64,000 nt of DNA from Diospyros lotus (GCF_014633365.1 NC_068339.1:34543316-34607315); one strand, 5' to 3'. Numbered from the stretch's first letter, positions 1-12,224 are shown. Notes: generated by a model not told the origin, from the sequence alone. Translations and numbers: made by a program.

Positions 1-1894
1 TCATGTACACCCTAACCAAGGATTTATACAATCACAACCACCATTGATCGCATAGGATGTTCACCTCATGCTGAAACCAGTGACAAACATTACAATACTA
101 CATAGAGATCACACAGTGCATCTCCAACCTAGTAATCAAGCAATTCTTAATAAAGGCAAATCTCAGACACCAACATACATGACAATTGTGATGCCTCTAG
201 TTTAAGGACTAATAACACAATCGAAACTAATGACACATCGTAGATCCTCTAAGTTATGTGATCAATCACTTGAATCACATTTAGTAGATATTTAACTAAC
301 ATCTACCCACACATCTAGTGCATCCATCTCATGGATTTTGGTATGCAACTCACCATTCTTTATCATTAGTATCTCATACTAATCAAAAATAGTAACCCAT
401 ATGTCAGTCCGTAACTGATTAATCATATCCCTTTTCTGAGAAATCTAACGACTGGAAATTTATGGGATCATACCTTTTCAATCCTTATCTGATCCGAGAC
501 TCAGCTTCACCATTAAAGCCATATGTATCAAGCAATCTCACAATCATCTATCACATTATGATTATTACAACAACTAGATATATCTAGCGCTCAACAACAC
601 ATACATTCACACACAATAATATATATATATATATACATCATAAATGCATAACATCCAACCCGAGCAACACCTCTAGTCACCACAATAGCCTCTCGGCACC
701 ATCCCTACTTGCATCTAGACTTGCATCATTTACAATAGGAGGTAAAACCTCATGAGTCATAAAGACTCAGTAAGGGTGCAATGCATAAGTAAATGAAGCA
801 TGAGAGAGCATGTAATAAAAAATGCAATGCAAATGGGTAGTCTTCCATGCCGTCATAACCTCCATAGGTTCAGGCATCGACCAACCCTTCCCACCACTAG
901 TCCTTCATATGGACATAGGTACACTAGAAAAAATATAATACAAATGTTTACCACTACATACAACTCATAAAGAAGCACTTACAAATGCAAGCAAGACCCC
1001 CACCACTTGGGTCTTCCCTTACCTGGCTCGAAGCTTTATCTCTACCACGGACGAGAATGCCAACTCGAACTCCGAGCTCTTCTAGGATCATCGCCTCCCA
1101 AGTTGAATCTAGATACCAATCACACAAAAAAAACCCCACAATATCAAAAATTAAACCAGGACTCATATTTTAGCCATACACCGCAAAACTACCCCTCAAC
1201 AACTACAACCAACCCATCGACTATTTCCACACAACCCCGACCAAGGGTTTAATCCAACCAATTCTTCACATTATAATATTCCACAACATCTCACAAATGG
1301 AAGTAATTCAGAAAGAAATAAATTAATTACCTTAACCCATCTAGAGGGAAAAATCTAGCTAAACGCCCACACTAGCATCGCCTCCTAAGATGCCACCTTG
1401 CTCTCAAAACCCCATTTTCGAGCCTCTGAAACGCTCATCGAGCCCCAATTTAATTTTCAAAAATGTTCCCTAATTTTCTAAAATTTTTGGCTATTTTTCC
1501 TCTATTTTCTAGATGTTCTTTTATTTTTATTTTTTTCATTTCTTTTCTTTTTTTTTTCTTTTTTTTCTTCTCTTCTTCCTCATTCTCCCACTAGCAGCTC
1601 TTATTCACCATCTTCTTCCTCACGTGGCCACACCCGCACACTAGCCTGCCCACCGCCTACTTGGCCTCGCCACCGACGACCGCCCCAGCTCCGCTGCGCA
1701 CAGCAACCTCCAATGCAGCCGCCATGGTCGCCTTTCGCACCTCCAGCCATAGCCAGTCCCCCCACCTACGCGCAGCCATTTCTGGCTACTAGCTCCGTGC
1801 CTGGTTGTTGCGACCTCTGCCATTGGCCGTTCCTGCGTGCTCCGCTACGCGCCACCGCTGGTGCCGTTCACTACAAAAAAAAAAAAAAGGTCTT

Positions 1895-2300
1895 TAACGA
1901 GAGGAAAACTAGTCGTTAAAAGTTGATTTCCCGTCGTTAAAGAGTTTTAACGATAGAAAAAATTTCGTCGTCGCCCGTCATTAAAACTTCGTCGTTAATA
2001 GTAGTGAGAGGCAAAAGTCTTGTCGTTAAGAATAATAACAACGATGAATATTTCTGTCGCTATAACAATATGTATGGTCGTTGAAAATATTATTAACGAT
2101 GGATATTTCCGTCGTTATTGCAATATTTATCAATCAATAAATATAATATTAACAATGAATATTCCCGTCGTTATTGCAATATTTACTAATCCCTAAACAT
2201 AATCTAAACGACAAATAATCTTGTTATTATAACTATATATATATTTACCGGTCATTAAACATAATATCAACGATAAATATTTCTATCATTATATTTATAT
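1895..2300. repeat. Left subterminal repeats of the CACTA element
   Basis: Multiple degenerate copies of a unit like CGTCGTTAA or TCGTTATTGCAATAT in both orientations (for example 1931-1942, 1965-1995, 2112-2127, 2166-2182). In En/Spm elements such arrays bind the element's own TNPA-type protein. The density falls off past about 2300. Confidence 0.7.
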
Positions 2301-3031
2301 TTATTTGTCATTATTACTATTATTACAATTGTAATGACTATTTTTACTATTATATAAAAATTTATTTTGTACCTATTAATTTTGGCAAGAGAAATACTAA
2401 TAATAAAAATGTGATTCTCAATGAATTTAATAAAAACAAGATATATGTAAGATATTATCATCGACATTGATTATGTACTAATTACAATCATCTTAAGAAC
2501 TTCCATACGTCCACAATCATAGAAATGAGAAAAAAAAATATGGGTTTCATATTATCCTAATCTCTCCCTATAATCAAAATAAAAAAATTGTTACAAGTGT
2601 CGTTAGAATCCATGTATTATAGTCACAACCAATATCAAGTGTTCCTTGTTGGACTTGTATCTTTAAGTACCTACAAATTGCAAAGAAAAAGTCATATTAT
2701 TCATCATCCTCCAAAATAGTAGTACTAAATTTCTAACATTATTCATTCGGCTCAAATGTCTAAACGCATACGTCACAATGGAACTTCTCTACAAGTGAGA
2801 TTTGAGTTAAGCAGTGGAGTATGAATGGATAACGCTAGTACGAGCTGAGAAACCATAACACAACGCACTTGTCAAAGCCCCAGCTGCTCAATATAAGCAA
2901 ATATCTTCTGAATTCAACCCCAAGAGCAACAAATATTCAGTTTGACTGGGTAAACTATCTCAACAGCCTTTTTGGTGGGACCAATAATAGCTAGGAGTCT
3001 CATAAAGAGATTAGAATTAACTATAATAGGT
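2301..3031. other. CACTA interior, no gene recognised
   Basis: AT-rich interior with only short open frames. I recognise no protein or RNA in either strand. Confidence 0.5.
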
Positions 3032-3461
3032 GCATTCCCACGTTCCTTGAAAGATTTCAAGTTTCAACATATAAATGGTACAAGAAAATAAATGACTACA
3101 GGAAAAAGACATAGTATCAAGGACATATAAGAAAATACATTTCAAATCAACAACAACAAGCAGAAAGCCTTTACCCACCAGACAGGACCCCCGTTTCTAA
3201 AAATACAGAAATAAACAAACATGAGAACACATAAAGACTTGCAAGCTTATATGTTGAAGACAAAGTGACCCGACTATGTTACCAAGTAGAAGCATGCCAA
3301 AGAAAATCTACTTTTACACATAAAGAAAGAAAAAAAATCAGAAACAAGTCAGAAAAATTATAGGAAGAAATGAAAAGAACAATAACAAAAGAAAGAAAAC
3401 AAACAAAAACAAGACCAAAAAATTATAGGAAAAAATGAAAGGAACAATAACAAGGAACAAC
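3032..3461 (+). repeat. Direct duplication inside CACTA, copy 1
   Basis: From GCATTCCCACGTTCC to GGAACAATAACAAGGAACAAC this block matches 4390-4824 almost base for base, with a few substitutions and small A-tract indels. The spacing is about 1.36 kb and the beta-galactosidase fragment lies between the two copies. Confidence 0.9.
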
Positions 3462-3642
3462 TATATGACTTCTTGATATATTTCTAGAACACATATATTT
3501 ATCCTAAAAATGTATATGGCTGCATATGTAGTGTTACCTTGTGTTTGATGATGTTATTGTTGTCTTAATTTAGGTTTTCAAGGCTGCCACTCACTCGGTT
3601 GGGGGATCAGGTTCTGCGACAACTATTTTATGTTTTATGTAA

Positions 3643-3846
3643 GTTTTCAAGTCAATTATTTTTCTGTTTGTTAGTTGTGCAACGAAGATAGGTGGTCTAA
3701 CCTTTTGTTTTGCTCTTTTTCTACTAGCAATCAATCTAATAGTGTTTGCTATGGAGGTTTCCCACGATAATAGGGCTATCACTATTGATGGCGAACAAAT
3801 AATCTTACTTTCTGATTCCTTTCACTACCCGAAAAGCACTCCACAA
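3643..3846 (+). pseudogene. Captured first-exon fragment of a plant beta-galactosidase (GH35)
   Basis: In the frame of 3751 the sequence is open from after TAA (3640-3642) to 3846. It reads a hydrophobic stretch like a signal peptide (GGLTFCFALFLLAINLIVFA, about 3685-3750), then MEVSHDNRAITIDGEQ and LLSDSFHYPKSTPQ. This matches the mature N-terminus of plant GH35 beta-galactosidases (VSHDxRAIxIDGxRRxLxSGSIHYPRSTPE), nearest to the Arabidopsis BGAL7/BGAL15 pattern from memory. It stops at CAA followed by GTACGC, a plausible 5' splice site where these genes have their first intron. The start codon and the catalytic domain are absent; the usual SGSIHYPRS is SDSFHYPKS here. Two inferred intron/exon-like edges (acceptor-like TTTAG near 3571, donor-like at 3640) precede it. 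Non-functional passenger. Confidence 0.75.
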
Positions 3847-4389
3847 GTACGCTATTACATTATTATTCCATTTAATTTTTCATTTCTAACTATCTTATTG
3901 TTATTAATTTGCGTAACATAAACTTGAAAGAAACAGCTATGCATGCATGCAATACTTTTTCCAAGCTTATTAGTTCATTCAAATGTTAAGAGTTGTAAAA
4001 TACTGTGCAACAACTGTCATATCTGTTGAAGCATAAATATTCAAATATCAAGAGAGACTACTCCTAGCCTTGCCACTAACTATGTATCAGCATTACACAA
4101 TGAGTTGTTTAAGCTTGGTGCTTGTTATTTTTTGTAATACATATTTTGAGATTGGATATTAGTAATATGTTGTTTTGAGGATATAAATTCTATGTATTAG
4201 ATGTTGCCAAAAATGTTTTAGGAGTTGCTGAATGTTTCACTATTGAGTTGGTGCTTGTTATTTTTTCTAATAGTTGTAACTTGCAAGCTGATTGCATTCA
4301 TGTTGTTTTTGAATTTTGTTTTCCTGCTGGTTAGCACCAAATTGGTTATGTCAGTTTGGATTTTATTTTAATGATGATGTATTCATGTG

Positions 4390-4824
4390 GCATTCCCACG
4401 TTCCTTGAAAGATTTCAAGTTTCAACATATAAATGGTACAAGGAAATAAATGACTACAGGAAAAAGCCATAGTATCAAGGACATATAAGACGATACATTT
4501 CAAATCAACAGCAACAAGCAGAAAGCCTTTACCTACCAGACAGGACCCCCGTTTCTAAAATACAAAAATAAACAAACATGAGCACACATAAAGACTTGCA
4601 AGCTTATATGTTGAAGACAAAGTGACCCTACTATGTTACCAAGTAGAAGCATGCCAAAGCAAATCTACTTATATACATAAAGAAAGAAAAAAAAATCAAA
4701 AAACAAGTCTGAAAATTTATAAGAAGAAATGAAAAGAACAATAATAAAAGAAAGAAAACAAACAAACAAAAACAAGACCAAAAAATTATAGGAAAAAATG
4801 AAAAGAACAATAACAAGGAACAAC
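4390..4824 (+). repeat. Direct duplication inside CACTA, copy 2
   Basis: Second copy of the block at 3032-3461, same orientation. The two copies have separate small changes, so the duplication is not very recent. Confidence 0.9.
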
Positions 4825-7058
4825 ATTTTTTGCATGTTCTTGATTCAATGTAAATGCTAAAGTCAACTGAGGTTATTTATTCTCACCCCATTCTCCTATC
4901 ATATCTTTATCAACCCCTTGCCTACATAGCAAAAGCAAGAAGAGTATTGCATGCATACCTATTCTCATCTGTGACAGCATACACAACATATCATTATGAA
5001 CACATTAATAAGCTCCATAAAAACATGAATACATTAATCCCATGATTAATACTACCTCTACTCAATAATCAATATTGTTTGTGATTAATTAAGTTCACCA
5101 TTAATCTCATGTATAGGAGGTTTAAGAATGTCATACCTATTTAATAAGAAGTTGCCGAAAAACCTTCATATAGTCTAGCTTTGAACATCGTCCTACAAAT
5201 ATTTAAATTATTTAGTAAAGAAAAAAAAAACTTTAGGATCAAAAGTAATCATGTCTCTAAAAATAGACTTACATCATAAAATAATAATAATAAAATAAAT
5301 CCCTACATAAAGTGAATAGAATCTCATGTGAAAAAAAGCACACAACCAAGGAAACATGCGAACTAAGAAAAATGTATCAATGACTTCAAAATAATAGAAC
5401 CTCATCAACAGAAGATGGGGAAAATTCAGTTAAAGCATTTGGGTTTTGTTGTATCACAGATTCAATCCTTCGCAATCTTTCCCTTATTCCCCTTAACAGG
5501 GCATGTACAAAAAATGGGGTAGAGTAAGCTTAATAATGCTGGTGCTTGGAATGAGTGTTCTTATGAATCGGAAGAAAGGAGACCGAACTTCTTTGGTCAA
5601 TAATTTGTTTAGTATATCAGTTGATATTTATTGATTTGTTCCTACCTGGTTGGCTGAACTAGCTACAACATATGTTTCCTTACTTTATGGTACACTTTTT
5701 TTATAGTGACGCTAAATCCGTTTGTCATTCCAGTCCCTTAATTCAAAATAGTATGATCTATGTATACACACAAAAGAAAATGATGCACACAAACTTCTTT
5801 TTCTTTCTTTGAGAAGACAAAATAAAATGAAATAATAATAACACAAATACATTACATAAATACATCTATAAATTCCATTTTTGGTGGCTTCCACAGAAAT
5901 GCCACATAGGTTTTGCCAAATTAATTGGATTGGATTTGTCACTACAATCATTTATATGACACTAACACATCATTAAGTTGTATGTATGATTAGTAAACTG
6001 GCAAGTTTCTTGTTCTTTTGTCCATGCCTATTTAACTATTTATATATATATGTATATGGATATAAAAAATGAGTGTTCCATCTCATGTATAGAGTTACAT
6101 ACAATATAAATAATGGCTCTAAAATACTAACAGCTTGCATCTCAACAACATAGCCCAACTTATTTCCCCAAGGACTAGCATATGGACAAAAAAAGGGCAC
6201 AAGTGTTTTATTGTAGGAATTCAAGCTGTCAAGGGACTATAACTACTATACCAAAAACCCATCACAAGTGTTTTACTGTAAGAATTCAAATACATATAAA
6301 AAATGTGAATGATTCTTATATAAAAAAAAAAAAAAAACAATATTTTCCTACAGCCCTCGCCTTGCAAGATCGAAATAAATCAACCTATTGCAAAGCAACA
6401 AAAATTGATGGAATCATCAAGTCAAAAGATAGTTGTAGTCTACCATAGCACCAGGGATTCCATCAAAATTCAATGCCCAAATTACAAGGCAAAGCTGAAG
6501 TAGACACAACAAGTAAACACTCTAGCAATCATTTAACTGCACAGGGTGAAACAGAATTCAACATTTTATAATAATCACAACTACTAGTTCTTTTCTGTTT
6601 CAGGATTCAAAATTTTTATATCATCGGGTTTCTAATGCTAGAAACGTGTGACACACTCACTGATCAAAAAAGATGATTACTCAATGCCATTTCATCCCTT
6701 TATCCAACAAGACACTGCTAAATGTCCATTTAAAAGAAGCAAAATTTGTCAAAAAGATTGTGTAACTGGATTTTAATTCACATTGTTAAAATCTTGACCT
6801 CCAATTCTTATAAGGGGTTAAGCTGACATTATCATTTTTTTTACTCCACTTGTCTTTAGAGATTGTAGTATTGAAAGAGAAATGAGATTCTGTATTTCAA
6901 GTCAATGCCTATTAGTTTTTGTTTCTGTGTTCATTGATTTTGCATTCGATAAGAGGAAACTAGACATATTTAAGAGGTATTGAGAGAACAAGCAGCTGGA
7001 TTAGATATTTTTTTGAGATTAATTTTTTTAGTACATTTCTGAACGTGGATTCTTCATA
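4825..7058. other. CACTA interior, no gene recognised
   Basis: AT-rich, with short open frames only and an A-tract at 6322-6338. A short phrase 'cacaagtgttttattgtaggaattcaa' near 6200 recurs in altered form near 6255. No protein, tRNA or other RNA recognised. Confidence 0.5.
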
Positions 7059-7340
7059 ATGGATTTTACAGTTGTCAACATGAGAAACAAATTTGGAGCC
7101 ATTTTTATTGTACTTATGGAAACTTTTCTTTTGTTCCATACAAGCTTTCCTGCGTTGAGTGACGAAGTGATTAGAGTTGGACTAAAGAAGAGGAAGCTTG
7201 ACCAAATAATCAGGGTTGGTAAGCAAATTGACACAAGGGAAGGACTTTCTAGTGCTTCAAGAAAGTCTCGTCATTGTGGTAACATGGGAGACTCTGAAGC
7301 TGATATTATTGCCCTAAAGAACTATATGAATGCCCAGTGA
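7059..7340 (+). pseudogene. Captured N-terminal exon of a plant aspartic proteinase (phytepsin type)
   Basis: This 93-codon frame begins with a hydrophobic signal-peptide-like stretch (residues 12-32), then VIRVGLKKRKLDQI (about 38-51), a propeptide hallmark of plant vacuolar aspartic proteinases, then GDSEADIIALKNYMNAQ (77-93), which leads into the mature enzyme in that family (ALKNYMDAQYFGEIGIG). It ends exactly at NAQ, and the next bases GTGAAAA look like a 5' splice site, so the apparent stop TGA is intron sequence. The active-site DTG exons and the plant-specific insert are absent. In intact genes the product is a vacuolar or secreted peptidase; this piece cannot be. It is a passenger in the CACTA element, in the same orientation as the beta-galactosidase piece. 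Confidence 0.82.
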
Positions 7341-8640
7341 AAACAAACTCAATTTCACTTCCAATAATTAAGCTAAAGGCCACTCCAAGCCAGATTCTTT
7401 CTAAAATTCCTATGACTCTCACTCTCTCGGGAAACTTGTTTTGGGCCCCACATCAAGGAAAAAGTCCAGCCAGAGAAAAATAGTTGTAACAAAGCAAAGA
7501 TAACTAACTATACTAGACAGAACAATTCAAAGAAAATTTCAAGCGAAGATAACTAACTATACTAGACAGAACAATCCAAAGAAAATTTCTCTTGAATTTT
7601 ATGTGAGGGGATTCTTGAGATTCCAATCACCACAAACCTTCCAGGGTCCCTGAAATAAATGATAAAAAAAAAACTAATTCAAAGATATGGTCGTAGTGAT
7701 CCATATTTGGTGTTATGGGTGTAGAGTTCGCATACGGTGTTCGTTTTTAGCCCATAATATATGCTTTTGGTGTTATCATGTTTCAGCCATTTTAAATTGC
7801 CTTTTATGATTATTTATGATTTCTTTATATTACGTTTGATATAATCATGCTTTTTTTAACACAAAGCAAGCCTGCAACTTAAGACTTATCTTTACACATA
7901 GTGTATCTATATATATATATACATATAAGATTAGGGATACAGAAAAATAAAAACAAAATAAGGTCTCAATCAGAAAGCAAAAATAAAGAAATTCACAGAG
8001 ACAAGCCTAACATGTAGCAGAAATTAAAACATAAACCCTCAAAATCAACCACAATTGTATAAACCAAAAAGTAACAGTTAGCTAGGGTTTAGCTACACAT
8101 ACAAAGGGATGAACGATTCTAATAACTGAGTACCTGAATATTGAAACTGAACAAAAGGAAAGAAACCCATATCCGAACTGATTGACCAAACTGATTGAGA
8201 TCCGAACAATGAACCAAAAGAAAACTTGGAGGAGAGATAGAGAAACTTACACGAAACCAAGATCAACGACGACACTAGAAATAGCGATATGCAAGAGCTT
8301 CGATTGCCAATTGATAGATATGGATTGACGGGAAGAAGGCGAAGTTGGTAGAGGGTAGTGCGATTTGGATTGGCGGGATTTGGATTTGACGGGAAGAGGC
8401 AAGAGTTGGACGCACGGGAAGGATGAGGAATGAGGGAAGGGCTCTGTTAACTAATCAAAAGGGTTTGGAAAATTTACAATAGAAATTAATAAAACTAATT
8501 CTAAGATGAAGTGTTAAAAGATAAATTAAGAAAAAAAAAATAAGAAGAAGGGTTTAAAAAACTAATAAGAAGGGTTTAAAAAAATTAAGATGAAGTGTTA
8601 AAAGATAAATTAAGAAAAAAAATATCTAATTAAGGTCATG
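7341..8640. other. CACTA interior, no gene recognised
   Basis: Apart from the tandem repeat at 7492-7589 I see nothing coding. The GC-richer stretch 8240-8440 could be a captured leader or promoter read on the minus strand, but I cannot assign it. Confidence 0.4.
7492..7589 (+). repeat. 49-bp tandem duplication
   Basis: Two adjacent 49-bp units (7492-7540, 7541-7589) centred on AACTAACTATACTAGACAG differ at two positions only. Confidence 0.9.
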
Positions 8641-8679
8641 GGTATATATTTGGCAGAAAATATTCAAGTTAATTTTTTA

Positions 8680-8865
8680 GGCTCAATAATGACGGGACTT
8701 TTAATTAATAGTGAGAAATTTAGATATTCGTCGTTAGAAAACTAATTTTATACCACATTTAACGAGAGTATAAATAATCTCTCGCTATAATCATAAAAAT
8801 TATGTTTTTAGCAACGGGATATTTGTCCTCTCATTAATGTTTTCTCGTTAAAAGTCATCTTTTTT
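8680..8865. repeat. Right subterminal repeats of the CACTA element
   Basis: Degenerate units such as TCGTCGTTAGAAAA, TCTCGCTATAATC, TCTCATTAATG and TTCTCGTTAAAAG mirror the array at the left end. Confidence 0.65.
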
Positions 8866-9660
8866 GTAGTGGTTGCTGCCAGTACCAACCCGCCTTTGAT
8901 CGGCCATCTTCCAGCCGCCGGCCATCACCGCATCTCGCTCTCGTGATCACTCTCTCCCTTGCTTGGTCTCGACCATTGCCCTCTCTCATTCTCTGGTTTC
9001 AACATTTCAGATGAAGGAACACACCAGGAAGCTTCCTCCCCACGCTCAACGCACACACACACACACACATATATATACATATATAAATTACATATTAACC
9101 CCTCTATCTTTCATTAATCCCACTTGGGGTTATATTAATTGCACTTGGAATTTTTTTATAATAACACTGGGACCCTCCCAAGGCTTCATTAATTACCATC
9201 AAGCCACAAAATATCTTGATTTTCCCAAAATTAATTTTTAGCGCTTACTCGATAATACCGATTTTGTCCCTATGCCTGCACAGGACCTTTATTCCACTCG
9301 AAAATGCTTCAGGATTGCCTTACTCGCAAAATTGGACCACCCCTAGGGTCCTCTCAACTTCTCGAAGATCCCCTACAACCATTCGGTACTAGCACCCATT
9401 CAGGCTTATAAAAAATTTATTCCAAAAATTATTCCCGATCGGACTGCTTCCAACGTCATTAACCTCACCTCGAGACGCTCACCAATCCCATGCCCTCTTC
9501 CCTAGGTATCCAAGTCCCAGGGTATTCCTTGTCGTCGATTCGACAAATTTTATTAATTAAATTCTTGAAATCGACCCTTGGGCTTCCCAGACCACCCGAG
9601 GTCCTTTCAAATAACGGAAATTTATTTATTTTCCAATACCATGCAATACGGGGTATTACA

Positions 9661-9880
9661 CATAGACAGCCACACATATATAACATTTGTAATTATGGGT
9701 GTGTGGGTTATGATAAGACTTGAACATTCCACCTCTTTTTACAAAATATGATAATAACATTTATAATTTATCCACATAATTTACTTACATAAATTTTGTC
9801 ATGTAAAAATATTTCTCAACATTTAATTTAATAAGGAAAAAATTTTCAATGCCCATAAATAAAATATTAATAAACTCCTA
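9661..9880. other. 220-bp gap between two LTR elements
   Basis: AT-rich with no gene. It lies between the minus-strand LTR and element A. It may be the continuation of element D's 3' LTR, whose first 17 bases appear just right of element A (24083-24099, minus strand TGTTAGTGGTTC...); that is inference. Confidence 0.4.
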
Positions 9881-10472
9881 TATAATACCCCATATTTTCG
9901 TGAAGATGCCACGTATTTTAAGTGAGTTTAAAATATCAAAAAAATATGTTTGAAATGGCAACAAATGACTGAATCGGTCGCAAGGAAGGCCCTGGAGTTT
10001 AGATACCTAAGAACAAAAGTATATCTTTGACGAGCGTCTCGAGGCAAGATTTATAACGCTGAAAGAAATCAAATCAAAGACGATTTTTCGGTTAAGCTAA
10101 GTTGTAGCCTAAAAAGGCCGAATGATGGTAAGGGCTTCTCGAAAATCGTACATATCAAGTAATTTTGAGTTATCAATTTTGAGATTTTAGGTATCTCGAT
10201 AAATTTGATGTTTGAGGGTATAATTGTAATTAGAGAATTATCCAAATGAAATAAGGATGAAATTATAAGCTCATGTGGTAAATATTAAAGTTGAAAAGTT
10301 GAAATAAGGGCCAAAATGTCATTTGGAAGAATTTTGGGGTTTTACCTTGGATTTCAAAAGTTAAATTTATTCTAGCTTTGGATTTGAAAAGCCATTCAAT
10401 TATAGGTTTGAGTCTTTAGAGTCCATGGCTAAGATTTTGACAAGTGACATAATATGATTGGTTCAAGTAATC

Positions 10473-10480
10473 TATAAATA
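10473..10480 (+). promoter_or_regulatory. TATA box of element A 5' LTR
   Basis: TATAAATA, conserved at 19515-19522 in the 3' LTR, about 590 bp into each LTR. This is the likely RNA polymerase II promoter that starts the element's genomic RNA. Confidence 0.65.
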
Positions 10481-11302
10481 GGCACCATGAGTTGTTCTCA
10501 AACCATTCGAGAGAGTTTTGAGAAGTGAGGCACTCTAAGTGGAGAAACTTGCTCTAGAGAGAGGGAGAAAGTTCTATAAGAAGGCGGGAAGAAAGCAGCG
10601 GAGAACGACCCTCATCGGAGTTGCAGGTCTTCGCCGGAATTTGCCAAAATTAGTTAGAAAAAAAGTGAGTTAAGTCCATTTTTCTTGATAATCCTATATA
10701 AGGGGAAAATATGGTCACGTAAGTTCAAACGGGGGTCGAATCGGAGTTAAAATGAGGAAGTTATGGCCAAAATACGAAAATGGGACGAAGCTGTCCTAAA
10801 TCTGTTGTGCAGCGCGTGAGTTACATGCGCCGGAAGTGGCTACACATGAAGGCGCGTGGCTAACATTCTCAGGGCCTGTTAGGGCACGTGAGACATCCTT
10901 TTTCCATGAAATTTTCCATTTATGCCCCTACTTTAATTCCCCTCAATCCTATATAAAAATATTTGAGGTTAGGTTTATTGAAACGTGCATTTTCTGCAGA
11001 AATCTAGGCCATTTGCAGTGAAACCATACCGTCCAAGAGATAAACCAACAAGGTGAGACTCCTATACTCCAAATCTTATTTTTTATTCTCTTATGAGAGA
11101 CTTCTATTGCATGAGATGTGTTTCGTGAAGTTCTTATACGTAAACTCTTATTATTCTCTTACGTGAAATCATGTTGCATATATGAAATATATTTTCTGAA
11201 AATTATATGCTATTGGCTTTTTAACTGTTGCATTTATAAAATTCATGTGGCCATACTGTTGTACCTATTTTTTGTTGGCCGAGGAAAAAAGTCGGATATC
11301 CC

Positions 11303-11467
11303 CCGAGAGGCGCTATGCGTGCGCCATCGAGAAAGCTCTTGTGGGGAAGACTGTGAACCTAAGGGACAACGAATGTGGTGCTTGCATGAGTTCTATGAGG
11401 TTGGGCCGAGGTGACATGGTTAGGGACCTCCCGAGAGGCGCTATGCGTGCGCTATTGAGAAAGCTCT
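11303..11467 (+). repeat. Internal direct repeat in the element A LTR
   Basis: CCGAGAGGCGCTATGCGTGCG followed by GAGAAAGCTCT occurs at 11303-11339 and again at 11431-11467. Diverged forms are in the 3' LTR at about 20344 and 23470, where a solo LTR landed at the edge of the second unit. Confidence 0.8.
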
Positions 11468-12045
11468 CATTGGAGAAGGCTGACATATTCACGAGGAACT
11501 TCAGAGTAGTTCCTGTTATTTTACTCATATATTTTATACCTAATCATGCATTGATATAAACTGTTTTGGAGTTTCTCACTAGAAGATTCATCTTCTAATT
11601 GGACTATGTCTCTAGAATATTCAAACGTTCTAGGTTCAACAAATAGCACAAAGGGAAATGAGGTAACGAAAGAATAAGCTTAATTTACTGTCTGTAGCAT
11701 GTTTAGAATATCTTTATTTATGTGTGAACCTATGTTTAAGGCCTTCAATTATCACTTACGAGAGATGATGTCCTTGTAATACATTTTTTAGATGTCTTGA
11801 ACGATTTTATTTATGATAAATAAAGCATTATGGTTGTGAACCATATCAGGTTTGATCTAGCTTCTGAATTTGAAATTTTAACACATGTCTTAGCTATTCG
11901 ATTATTGGGTTTGTTAAGCTGAAAAGGTGAAAATTAGGGTTTTTGGGATATTGTGTGATGTATGGCAGCTATTGTGATATAAAAAATTTCTATATTCCCG
12001 AAATCCTAAGTTATAACATGCTTAAGAAATTTAGGGTGCTACAGT

Positions 12046-12062
12046 TGGTATTAAAATGAACC
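12046..12062 (+). other. Primer binding site of element A
   Basis: TGGTATTAAAATGAAC directly after the LTR is a degraded form of TGGTATCAGAGC, complementary to the 3' end of initiator methionine tRNA, which primes minus-strand synthesis in most plant gypsy elements. Confidence 0.7.
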
Positions 12063-12224
12063 TAGGGAAAAGTTTGCATATGGCTAGATGAGCAAAGCCA
12101 CTGTAAGTTTTGGGAATTAGGTTAGGTTTTTTTTGAAATATTTAGTGGCATACTCTTGTTGTTTATTCAAATTGAATTGTTCCATGCCGTGATGATTTAA
12201 TAGATCGCCTTATCTTCTTGCCAA

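Larger units (their letters stand above)
1869..8871. mobile_element. CACTA (En/Spm) DNA transposon carrying host gene fragments
   Basis: The left end is CACTACAAAAAA at 1869 and the right end is its inverse, TTTTTTGTAGTG, ending at 8871. A 3-bp duplication GTT flanks it (1866-1868 and 8872-8874), the length CACTA elements make. Both ends carry many short repeats around CGTCGTTAA/TCTCGTTAA, as expected of subterminal transposase-binding repeats. I find no TNP2- or TNPA-like reading frame in its 7.0 kb, so it looks non-autonomous. Inside are first-exon fragments of a beta-galactosidase (3643-3846) and an aspartic proteinase (7059-7340), and a 430-bp direct duplication. Carrying pieces of host genes is known for CACTA elements. 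It sits inside an older gypsy LTR. Confidence 0.88.
1..9660 (-). mobile_element. Gypsy-lineage LTR (solo or partial), minus strand, split by a CACTA element
   Basis: The right end at 9660 reads GGGGTATTACA, so on the minus strand the LTR starts TGTAATACCCC. The minus-strand sequence inward from there closely follows the start of the plus-strand LTR at 32643: both share a CCCTGGGACTTGGAT block, a GAGCGTCTCGAG block and a GACCCTAGGGGTGGTCC block in the same order. Near 740-785 it has the 'aaaacctcatgag...actcagtaagggtgcaatg' block also found in the LTRs at 36755 and 60015. The left end is not in the window, so I cannot say whether this is a solo LTR or part of a longer element. It has no coding capacity. 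The LTR sequence itself is 1-1868 and 8875-9660; 1869-8871 is the inserted CACTA element. Confidence 0.7.
9881..12043 (+). repeat. 5' LTR of element A
   Basis: It runs from TATAATACCCC (an altered TGTAATACCCC) to GGGTGCTACA. The same sequence restarts at 18924. It includes a TATA box at 10473. No long reading frame of its own. Confidence 0.92.
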
